Assembly (NCBI GenBank): GCA_018714845.1
Contig: DVMR01000046.1
Coordinates: 1 to 58,673 of the forward strand
Source of the DNA: Candidatus Ventrousia excrementavium
GTDB lineage: Bacteria > Bacillota > Clostridia > Oscillospirales > Butyricicoccaceae
Length of the DNA stretch: 58,673 bases
Reading direction: 5' to 3'
The translations under genes were made by a program, and so were the position numbers. Positions 16,925 to 23,695 of the stretch are shown here, piece by piece. The notes under the pieces were generated by a model. The model was not told where the DNA came from, did not search any database, and saw nothing but the letters and a program-made list of their open reading frames with translations. Numbering within the stretch: the stretch's first letter is position 1; every line of letters begins with the position of its first letter.

Positions 16925-18276
16925 ACTGCCTGAATCGATATGTAGACGCATTTGCGTCCCTGCCCGAAGGGATAGAGTGGGCCGAAGCCAATGCCGACTG
17001 CCGCGAGGACGTCACCCTGTCCATCCGCGGCGGCAAAGCAGCCGAATGTCAAAGTGCCGCCAAAACGGCTATCTATCTGCGCGTCAGTGACGGCCAACGG
17101 GAAGGGACCGTTTATACCGAAAACCTTGAGGACGATCCCCAGGCCTTACTTCTGAGTGCGTTGAAAAACGCCCGTCTGTGCGGCCAGGGCGGCAGCAGCC
17201 CCATCCATCGCGGCGGTACAGAACACCGGGGCGAGTCCCTTCGCGCCGATGTACAGACCATGCTCGAGACAGGGGCGTCGCTTGAACGAGAGGTCCTGCA
17301 AAACCAGGGGGTGCATGTGCTGGAACTGACGGTGCGTGGCAGCTCGGCCGAGCGGCAGGTGGTCAATTCGCGCGGGCTGAACCGCAGTCATGCCCACTCA
17401 TACTATTTCCTTACCCTGACGGTGGAACTTGATCGTCCAGCCAGCCCCTATCCCCGCGCGCAGGTCAAGGCGAGCGCCCGGCAGCTGGATGACATCGACC
17501 TTGCGGCCCTTGCGGCCCGCGCCGTCTCGAAAGCCGCGCTCTCAGACGGCGGCGGATTGCTGCCGCGGGTGACACTGCCCTCCGGCTCATATGATTGCGT
17601 CCTCTCCGCCGCTGTGACGTGCAACATTCTGGCTACCGCCTGGCAGGAGTTTTCCGGTGCCGCCATGACAGCCGGTGCCGCCATTTATCGGCCCGAGCAG
17701 GGCGCGGTCATCGGAAGTGCTGCCCTCAACATGACTGACTCGCCCCATGTCCCCGGCTGGGGCTACAACCTTGCACTGGACAGTGAAGGCACCATCAACA
17801 CCAGCAAAGCGATTGTCCGCCAGGGCAGGCTTGTCTCTCCGCTGCACACGCTGACAAGTTCAGATGGGGCAGCGGGTGGAAATGCCGGCCGTGCAGCTCT
17901 TTTGACAGGCGTTACCCCAGTCAGCATTATCACTATTCCTTCGATTTTTTATATCGAACCGGGCGATCAGCCCCCCGAGGCGCTGATCAGCGCGATGGGC
18001 AGCGGAGTTCACCTGACCTATTCGCTCGACGTTTTTCACTCCATCAATATCACGTCGGGAGAGTATTCCATCCCCTGTGGCGGTATTATATACCGGAATG
18101 GCTGTCCCATTGGTATCACCAGTCAGATGACCATGGCCGGCAACCTGCGGGATTTGTTCGGCGGCATTCTCGCCGCAGGAAACGACCTGACTCTGGATGA
18201 GTTTCAATACAAAAACTATTGCTATGGCGGGCCCAGTCTGCTCATTCACGGCCTGACCCTGAGCTGCATGGATTGA
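16918..18276 (+). CDS. TldE/PmbA-like peptidase partner
   Basis: The ATG at 16918 follows AAAGGGGG and overlaps the TldD stop; a longer in-frame start at 16843 lies within TldD and is rejected. The 452-residue protein has the PmbA/TldE fold markers (VNSRGLNRSHAHSYYFLTL, then a C-terminal SLDVFHSINITSGEYSIPC and GNLRDLFGGILAAGNDL) but no HExxxH. That is the usual division of labour, with a metal-free partner shaping the tunnel. It is the seventh gene of the operon. Confidence 0.82.
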   Translation: MLNCLNRYVDAFASLPEGIEWAEANADCREDVTLSIRGGKAAECQSAAKTAIYLRVSDGQREGTVYTENLEDDPQALLLSALKNARLCGQGGSSPIHRGGTEHRGESLRADVQTMLETGASLEREVLQNQGVHVLELTVRGSSAERQVVNSRGLNRSHAHSYYFLTLTVELDRPASPYPRAQVKASARQLDDIDLAALAARAVSKAALSDGGGLLPRVTLPSGSYDCVLSAAVTCNILATAWQEFSGAAMTAGAAIYRPEQGAVIGSAALNMTDSPHVPGWGYNLALDSEGTINTSKAIVRQGRLVSPLHTLTSSDGAAGGNAGRAALLTGVTPVSIITIPSIFYIEPGDQPPEALISAMGSGVHLTYSLDVFHSINITSGEYSIPCGGIIYRNGCPIGITSQMTMAGNLRDLFGGILAAGNDLTLDEFQYKNYCYGGPSLLIHGLTLSCMD

Positions 18277-18290
18277 ATGGAGGCGATTTC

Positions 18291-19460
18291 TTGCTGGATA
18301 AGGTATTGATCGATACGGAATATGGCTTTCTGGGCGATACCATTCATGTCAACTGCTGTTCAGTAGGTGTCCCGCCCCTGCGCGTACAAAGAGTGTGCCA
18401 GGACTTTTTGAGTGGGGAATACATGGATCTGGTCATGAATCGTCTGCCCGACGGGTATGAGCCCCAGCGGCAGCGCACGCGGCAAAAACTGGCCCAACTG
18501 ATTTGTGCTGACGCAGCAAATATCGCCTTTACCGCCAGCACGGCGGAAGGGCTGGCCATCCTGGCGGCCGGGTATCCGCTTGGCCCGGGCGACAACGTCG
18601 TCACCACCGATCTTGAAAATCCGGCCGGCCTGCTGCCCTGGATTAACGCCCGTGATAACCGCGGATTTGAGCTGCGCATTGTCCGTACGCAGAACGGCTG
18701 CGTCAGCGCCGACGAGCTTATGCGGGCTGCCGACAGAAATACCAAAATCCTCTGTCTGTCCGCCGTACAGTACGGCACCGGTTTTTTATCCGATCTTGCA
18801 GAAATTGGGCGGCGCTGCCGCAGCCGCGGCATCCTTTTTGCTGTCGATGCCATCCAGGCCGTCGGGCGTATTCCCATCGACGTTGAATCCATGGACATTG
18901 ATTACCTGTCCTGCGGCGGGTTTAAAGCGCTGGCCGCTTCCTTTGGCGTCGGTTTTGTCTTCTGCACGCCGGCAGTACGGCAGACCCTTCGCCCAGTTTA
19001 TGCCGGCGCGGCCAGCACTCCCCGCTTTCCGACTGCCCCCGCCGTCTTTACCCCCGATTACAGCCTGAAACGCTATGGCGACGCCCGAGCACTGGAAACG
19101 GGGTCCCACAACACGTTTGGCATCCGTATGCTGGAAGAAAGCACAGATCTGCTGCTGCATCTGGGCATAGACAACATCCATGCTCACATCACTTCTCTGG
19201 AATCGCAGCTGCGCACAGCCCTGCGGGGCGTCTCGCTTGACGTACCGGCGCCGCCAGAAAAAAACCGCTCAGGCATTGTCGTCGCCACCTATCCCGAAGG
19301 CCTGTATGCCGAGGTCAACGCCATTCTGGCGCGATACAACATCATCCTGACCTCACGACCGGGATATATCCGACTCGCCCTTAACAGCTACAACACCGCA
19401 GAACACGTTCAGCGTATCGCCGAGGCACTGCGAACCGTCGCCTGCCTGTGCGCCGCATAA
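18291..19460 (+). CDS. Class V aminotransferase-fold PLP enzyme
   Basis: TTG at 18291 lies 7 bases after GGAGG; upstream in-frame codons fall inside the PmbA gene. The 389-residue protein is a fold-type I, class V PLP enzyme (cysteine desulfurase / isopenicillin-N epimerase-like). FTASTAEGLAILAAGY binds the phosphate, AVDAIQAVG carries the Asp that pairs with the pyridine nitrogen, and SCGGFKAL carries the Schiff-base lysine. No clear desulfurase Cys loop is visible, so a beta-lyase, epimerase or deaminating role is as likely as desulfuration. The RidA gene 13 bases downstream suggests that it releases an enamine/imine. The substrate would be an amino acid freed from the imported peptide. Confidence 0.82.
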   Translation: MLDKVLIDTEYGFLGDTIHVNCCSVGVPPLRVQRVCQDFLSGEYMDLVMNRLPDGYEPQRQRTRQKLAQLICADAANIAFTASTAEGLAILAAGYPLGPGDNVVTTDLENPAGLLPWINARDNRGFELRIVRTQNGCVSADELMRAADRNTKILCLSAVQYGTGFLSDLAEIGRRCRSRGILFAVDAIQAVGRIPIDVESMDIDYLSCGGFKALAASFGVGFVFCTPAVRQTLRPVYAGAASTPRFPTAPAVFTPDYSLKRYGDARALETGSHNTFGIRMLEESTDLLLHLGIDNIHAHITSLESQLRTALRGVSLDVPAPPEKNRSGIVVATYPEGLYAEVNAILARYNIILTSRPGYIRLALNSYNTAEHVQRIAEALRTVACLCAA

Positions 19461-19473
19461 AAAGGAGGAAAAT

Positions 19474-19848
19474 ATGAAACTGATTGATCCTGCAAGCACC
19501 GTCAAGGCATCCGGCCATTACAGTCCGGGTGTGCTGTCGCACGGCACGCTGTATATTTCGGGCCAGCTGCCGAACGACCCCGAGACAGACGCCCTGCCCG
19601 ACGGCATTGAAGCACAGACACAGGCCTGCCTGGACAAAATAGATGCCGTACTGCACGCGGCCGGGCTTACCCGGGACAACGTCGTTCAATGCAGAGCCTT
19701 TATTTCAGACAGCTCGCTGTGGGACCCGGTCAACCGCGTCTATGCTGAATTTTTCGGCAGCCACAAACCGGCGCGCATCATCGTCCCCACCTGTGACCTG
19801 CGTCCGGGGCTGCTGGTCGAAATCGAGGCTGTTGCCGAAGCAGAATAG
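19474..19848 (+). CDS. RidA/YjgF family enamine/imine deaminase
   Basis: 124 residues, the normal RidA length. Landmarks are YSPGVLSHGTLYISGQLP near the start, QTQACLDKIDAVLHAAGL in the middle, and a C-terminal ARIIVPTCDLRPGLLVEIEA, where the family has R-x-x-V-x-V-x-x-L-P and the catalytic arginine. RidA hydrolyses reactive 2-aminoacrylate and other imines made by PLP enzymes. Directly after a PLP enzyme gene (AAAGGAGG, 13-base gap), it likely clears the product of that enzyme and guards other PLP enzymes. Confidence 0.9.
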   Translation: MKLIDPASTVKASGHYSPGVLSHGTLYISGQLPNDPETDALPDGIEAQTQACLDKIDAVLHAAGLTRDNVVQCRAFISDSSLWDPVNRVYAEFFGSHKPARIIVPTCDLRPGLLVEIEAVAEAE

Positions 19849-19858
19849 GGAGGCTTTT

Positions 19859-21034
19859 ATGCAATTAATCATCCCCCAGCTCTCTGACGGCGTAGACTTC
19901 ACTCTGGCTGATATTGATATCGCAGACGGTAAAATCGCAGCCGTCCGCCCCGCGTCGGGCACGCCCGTACAGGAAGGCGAAGTTGACTGTGCCGGGCGCA
20001 CCGTTCTGCCCGGTCTTTATGACCTGCACGTCCACCTGGTCAGTGAACGGGTGCCAAACGACATCTACCACGCCTTTGAGCTCTACAACCAGTACGCCAC
20101 AGAACTGGGGGTTTTCCTGGACTGGGGCGTCACCACCGTACGCGACTGCGGCAGCACCATGTCTTTGGCCTGCCGTCTGCGTGAAGGGGTGGAAAAAGGC
20201 TTTTTTGAAGGGCCGCGCATCCTGTCCAGCGGACAGATCATTTCGCCTGAAGCCATGCGGCATAAAGGCGATGGGGGAATCCATACCATCGCCAATGGCG
20301 TTGATGAAGTCATCCGCGCTGCGCGGCGTCAGTTTGCCGACGGGGCTGACTTTATCAAAATTTATTCGACCCAGTCCATGCACCAGGTTCGTGGACAGGA
20401 CCCCAAATGTATTTTCTCCCCCAACGAAATCTCCGCTATGGTGGCTGTTGCACGGGACAACGGCAGCTATGTCGCCTCTCACGCGCACAGCACCGACGCC
20501 ATCAACACCTGCATCCGCTGCGGCGTGCGCAGCATCGAGCACGCCACCTATCTCGATGATGAGAGCATCCACCTGCTGCTGTCCACGCCGGATGTTTACA
20601 TCGTTCCTACTTCCGCTGTGGCGGAACCCTACCTAGACGGAGACGGATACAACGATCCTGCCACGCTGCACTACTGGAATACCCCGTATATGGTAGAGTC
20701 AAGCCGCCGCTGCCGCGGACGTGAAAAACAGGCCTATCTCGCCGGCGTCAAAATGGGAGTGGGAACCGACCTTTCCACTGCCGACTTCATCAAGTATCCT
20801 TATGAATTTCGCGTGCGGAAACAGTCGTGCGACATGAACAACATAGACATTCTGCTGCAGGCGACCAAAGTCAGCGCCGAAATCGCCCAGCTGGGCGACA
20901 TTGTCGGCGAAGTGCGCGAAGGCTATGTCGCCGATCTCATCGCCGTTGACGGCAACCCAGATGAGGATATTTCCGTCATGTACCGCAAACCTGTGCTCGT
21001 TCTCCAAAGCGGGGAAGCCAAACGCCGCGCGTAG
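19859..21034 (+). CDS. Metal-dependent amidohydrolase
   Basis: ATG at 19859 follows GGGAGG by 6 bases. The 391-residue enzyme belongs to the amidohydrolase superfamily, close to the imidazolonepropionase / Xaa-Pro prolidase-like branch. DLHVHLV is the HxH metal pair, FIKIYST carries the bridging lysine, SHAHST and SIEHAT supply the two further histidines, and GVGTDLS the final aspartate. It hydrolyses cyclic amides or amide bonds. As the last gene of the operon it may open a ring or cut a dipeptide generated by TldD/E. A carboxypeptidase-like or cyclic-dipeptide role is inference only. No convincing terminator follows. Confidence 0.85.
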   Translation: MQLIIPQLSDGVDFTLADIDIADGKIAAVRPASGTPVQEGEVDCAGRTVLPGLYDLHVHLVSERVPNDIYHAFELYNQYATELGVFLDWGVTTVRDCGSTMSLACRLREGVEKGFFEGPRILSSGQIISPEAMRHKGDGGIHTIANGVDEVIRAARRQFADGADFIKIYSTQSMHQVRGQDPKCIFSPNEISAMVAVARDNGSYVASHAHSTDAINTCIRCGVRSIEHATYLDDESIHLLLSTPDVYIVPTSAVAEPYLDGDGYNDPATLHYWNTPYMVESSRRCRGREKQAYLAGVKMGVGTDLSTADFIKYPYEFRVRKQSCDMNNIDILLQATKVSAEIAQLGDIVGEVREGYVADLIAVDGNPDEDISVMYRKPVLVLQSGEAKRRA

Positions 21035-21557
21035 TACATCGGAAAGAGCATCAGCATGCGCTTTGCGCCTATCCAGGTGGCCATACTGCGGCCAGAAACG
21101 CTTCCTGCGCGCTGCGCACTTTATCCCAAAGCCCGCAAACAGGTGCCGATGTCGCCGTGCTGCCGTAAACGTTCCTCCGGCATTTATTTCCCCTGTATGC
21201 GGGAGCGAGATTGCCCTTCCTATGGCATGGGCAGACCAATGCATGCCCCTGTCCATGCCAGATAAGCAGGGCGACAATCTTGTGGTATTTCACCAGTATT
21301 GTCTTTAATGCTGAGCCCCAGACGAAAGGGTTGCTTTTCTACCGCATACATGCCGTCACACGATATGAAATGCTGTTTGTGGATCCGGCAAAATTGTTGT
21401 CCACAACTGCCAGAGATGATGTTTTCACTCGTCCTTGATGGTGATAAACCGCACACTGTCTGTTCTACATGGCAGTACATATTGTAATTTCATCAGTTGC
21501 CTATAGCATTTCTGTTTCCCACATTCAATCGAGGAGCAACTGTCCATACAAGGTTAG
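21035..21557. other. Intergenic stretch without a supported gene
   Basis: I see only short, inconsistent frames on both strands here. The base composition moves from GC-rich (operon) to AT-rich (accessory region) at about 21280, which probably marks the boundary of a rearrangement. Confidence 0.5.
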
Positions 21558-21623
21558 TTGGCTTTATTAGATCCACCTTTATGCATTTGTTGTGCCAATC
21601 TCCTATTTCTCACCTACGCCGGC

Positions 21624-21743
21624 ATGGACGAGATTTACAAGAAATTTGGCATTGACTACGATTTGCTGACGCTGCTCATGCGTTACGAAGAGGATAAAGA
21701 AGGGCACTTCCATATCCGCTGGGGCGAGCAAAAAATAGCTTAG
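21624..21743 (+). pseudogene. C-terminal fragment of an unknown protein
   Basis: A frame ending MDEIYKKFGIDYDLLTLLMRY...HIRWGEQKIA at 21743 is well formed, but it has no ribosome binding site and no coherent N-terminal part. It reads as the last 40 residues of a lost gene upstream of the antitoxin. The family is not recognised. Confidence 0.3.
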
Positions 21744-21757
21744 GCGTATCTCTCTTC

Positions 21758-21795
21758 AAAATAGGTTGATTTTCACCTATTTTTTTGCATATAAT
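21758..21795 (+). promoter_or_regulatory. Promoter with inverted repeat before the antitoxin gene
   Basis: AAAATAGGT (21758-21766) and ACCTATTTT (21775-21783) are perfect inverted arms around an 8-base centre. TTGATT (21766-21771) and TATAAT (21790-21795), 18 bases apart, form the promoter. The arms overlap the -35, as expected for an autoregulating antitoxin, although the hairpin plus T-run could also terminate the upstream transcript. Confidence 0.5.
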
Positions 21796-21813
21796 AAAAT
21801 AGAGGTGATGAAG

Positions 21814-22056
21814 ATGACGATTGATACCAATGCCATTGTTACCATGACGGAAGCCAACCAGAACTTTTCCAGGGTGGCCCGGATTGCCGAGCGCAACGGA
21901 CAGACTGTTATTTTTAAAAACAACAGGCCCAAATACATGCTCATTGACCTGGATGCCTCTCCGGTTATCGATATGACCGATGATGAGAAGATTGATGTTG
22001 TAGCCGCACGTATCTTGAAAAAGTACAAGCCGGCCTTTACTGAGCTTGCGAAATGA
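21814..22056 (+). CDS. Phd/YefM family antitoxin, no intact partner
   Basis: The ATG at 21814 is 8 bases after GAGG, giving 80 residues; an ATG two codons earlier is too close to the ribosome binding site. MTEANQNFSRVARIAERNGQTVIFKNNRPKYML is the Phd/YefM dimerisation and DNA-binding fold, with a charged, disordered C-terminal tail that would grip a toxin. The frame directly after it (ATG at 22054, overlapping the stop) gives only about 19 residues before a stop and a terminator, so the toxin is absent or lost. It may still act as a repressor at the inverted repeat in its own promoter. Confidence 0.75.
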   Translation: MTIDTNAIVTMTEANQNFSRVARIAERNGQTVIFKNNRPKYMLIDLDASPVIDMTDDEKIDVVAARILKKYKPAFTELAK

Positions 22057-22120
22057 TCTGGTTTTATACGCTATTCGTTCAAACATCTTTCCACACTGGC
22101 TTACGGCCATAAATAAACAA

Positions 22121-22147
22121 GGAACCGGCTCAGATAAAGCCGGTTCC
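22121..22147 (+). terminator. Rho-independent terminator after the antitoxin
   Basis: GGAACCGGCT (22121-22130) pairs with AGCCGGTTCC (22138-22147) and is followed by CTTTTGCTTTT. Confidence 0.65.
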
Positions 22148-22164
22148 CTTTTGCTTTTGTGATG

Positions 22165-22313
22165 CTATTTGTGGTATGCAGCCAGAAGCTGATGCCAATT
22201 ATCGGGAAAGCCGATATGAAAAAGCAGAATGTCTTCTTGATATTCTTCCACAAATCTCTTTTTTGAAGCAGCATTATCTGTTCGTCAAAAGTGGTAGGCG
22301 GCTTTACGTCCAC
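22165..22313 (-). pseudogene. Abi_2 (AbiD/F-like) gene with internal deletion
   Basis: On the minus strand a GTG start at 22313, behind AGGGGGA, reads VDVKPPTTFDEQIMLLQKRD, the conserved N-terminus of Abi_2 abortive-infection proteins. About 20 codons later the matching frame shifts by one base and reads HIGFPDNWHQLLAAYHK then TAG at 22165, which is the usual C-terminal signature of the same family. Roughly 200 central codons are missing. The gene is therefore the two ends of a phage-defence protein joined by a deletion and frameshift, and cannot be functional. Confidence 0.6.
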
Positions 22314-22512
22314 AGCACATCCCCCTAAGTAAAAAATGTCCCCCCTGGGACACATGCAATTCATGTCGCCATGAGCTTGCAGAGGTGCGGTGGGTCCTGT
22401 TATCTATGAAAATTTCTTTTTTTGTCAATACTTGTATTCTACAGGCTTTCTTATATAATGTCAATTTCTGGAATAAGCAGCCGGCATTAGTTCTATTTAT
22501 AAAGATAAAAGG

Positions 22513-22536
22513 CCCGTCTTGTTTTCACAAGACGGG
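22513..22536 (-). terminator. Terminator of the toxin-antitoxin operon
   Basis: CCCGTCTTG/CAAGACGGG form a 9-bp stem with a 6-base loop. On the minus strand it is followed by CCTTTTATCTTT. It lies 35 bases after the toxin stop. Confidence 0.75.
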
Positions 22537-22571
22537 TCCTTGGCTCCCAATATTTAAAACAGCTTGAGGTC

Positions 22572-22886
22572 TTACAATAGAGTCTGCCATTCTCTTTTTG
22601 CATAAAGCACGCGGACGATGCTTACCGTTCCGGCTTCCTTATTTACGACATAGAAGATGATGTAGTTATCTACGGTCAGCATCCGTATCCCTTTGGATGA
22701 CAGGTATTTGTCTGTAACTACATGATGCCGCTCCGGCATTTCCCGTAAGGACACAATGGCGTCTTTGATCCTCCCAACCTGTTTCAGCGCGATACCCGGT
22801 TCCCGCAGGTTGACCGCGATATAGTCCGCAATCCCTTCAATATCTGACTCCGCAGCAGCGGATATCATCAGCTTATAGTCATCCAT
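22572..22886 (-). CDS. RelE/ParE family toxin
   Basis: 104 residues, typical of RelE/ParE ribosome-dependent RNases or gyrase poisons. Landmarks are AAESDIEGIADYIAVNLREP near the start, VSLREMPERHHVV, and IIFYVVNKEAGTVSIVRVLYAKREW at the end. The C-terminal RVLYAKREW motif is the ParE/RelE active-site strand. The start overlaps the antitoxin stop by 8 bases, as in most type II pairs. The RelE (mRNA cleavage) and ParE (gyrase) branches cannot be separated from sequence alone. Confidence 0.85.
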   Translation of the reverse strand: MDDYKLMISAAAESDIEGIADYIAVNLREPGIALKQVGRIKDAIVSLREMPERHHVVTDKYLSSKGIRMLTVDNYIIFYVVNKEAGTVSIVRVLYAKREWQTLL

Positions 22887-23145
22887 TTTTCAGCCTGCCT
22901 TCAATACGGCTGAAAACCTCATTAGCGGGCTTTGCCGCCCCTTTATCAATGTCGTGCAAGCCTTTTTCCAGCAGGGAATACAGCTCAAACCGGCCAACCA
23001 GCCGTTCATATGTCTCAATGCTCATGACGGCCAGATCGCCTACTCCGTTTTTGGTGATATACACCGGCTCATCGTATTTATGGCAGAACTCCGAAATCTC
23101 ATTGTAGCTGTTTCGCAAATCGGAACTTGGCCTGATATTTGGCAT
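22879..23145 (-). CDS. Phd/RelB-type antitoxin
   Basis: 88 residues from the ATG at 23145, 8 bases after AAAGGGG; a GTG three codons earlier is less well placed. MPNIRPSSDLRNSYNEISEF and VYITKNGVGDLAVMSIETYE are the conserved blocks of the Phd/YefM (RelB-named) antitoxin family, followed by a helical tail with an acidic patch for toxin binding. It is first in the operon, followed by the toxin. The promoter region carries strong palindromes for autoregulation. Confidence 0.85.
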   Translation of the reverse strand: MPNIRPSSDLRNSYNEISEFCHKYDEPVYITKNGVGDLAVMSIETYERLVGRFELYSLLEKGLHDIDKGAAKPANEVFSRIEGRLKNG

Positions 23146-23168
23146 ATAGCCCACCCCTTTCTCGATAT

Positions 23169-23203
23169 ATCAATATTATATCAAAATATTGATATAATAT
23201 CAA
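23169..23203 (-). promoter_or_regulatory. Palindromic operators of the toxin-antitoxin operon
   Basis: ATCAATATT-7-AATATTGAT (23169-23193) and TTGATATAATATCAA (23189-23203) are perfect inverted repeats that overlap each other. They cover the likely -10 region 24-58 bases before the antitoxin ATG. This fits cooperative antitoxin/toxin repression. Confidence 0.6.
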
Positions 23204-23468
23204 CTGCACAAGATTTTATGTCCGGCGGATCTTTTAATAAGATTGCCGGGATTACTTATAGGGTGTATGTTTGGAAGCACTTTGGATAAGGCTTTGTGTA
23301 CGCTTTAAGGTGTAACAACGCCACGTTTAAAGCCTATTCTGTTTTTTTGAGCATATCCATCGTATTTCGTGCCGTTCAGTGCTGATAATACTGTTTTGGC
23401 AATCTTCATTTATAAAATATCGAAGGTTTTTTGAAAAATCAGAATATTCAGGAAACATATCCACAAAT

Positions 23469-23497
23469 TTGACAAAAGCGGGTTTTTGTAATAAGAT
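23469..23497 (+). promoter_or_regulatory. Promoter of the CAP/SLH protein gene
   Basis: TTGACA (23469-23474), a 17-base spacer and TAAGAT (23492-23497) make a good sigma-A promoter. The start codon is at 23696, so the leader would be about 190 bases long. I see no gene in 23204-23695. Confidence 0.5.
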
Positions 23498-23600
23498 TTT
23501 TTATATAATTTTATGCAGTAAAGGGCTGGCAAGTATTATGAAGTTATGCGATATTCTTGCATACATAGTTGTCTTTTCGGCATTGCTAAAAAGATTTAGG

Positions 23601-23650
23601 AACACGCAATGCTTACGTTAGATTTATGCGTAAAGCTTGGCGTGTTTTTT
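23601..23650 (+). terminator. Terminator in the leader of the CAP/SLH gene
   Basis: AACACGCAATGCTTACG (23601-23617) can pair, with a bulge, with CGTAAAGCTTGGCGTGTT (23629-23646), followed by TTTTGC. It lies between the promoter at 23469 and the start at 23696, so it may work as an attenuator. Confidence 0.55.
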
Positions 23651-23695
23651 GCTTTAAGAGCAATTTAGGGAAAAATAAAAGAGGGGGTATTTTTT

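Noticed and set aside
21056-21265. 70-codon plus frame with cysteines after the amidohydrolase gene
   Set aside because: No ribosome binding site or coherent domain, and equally long frames exist on the other strand.
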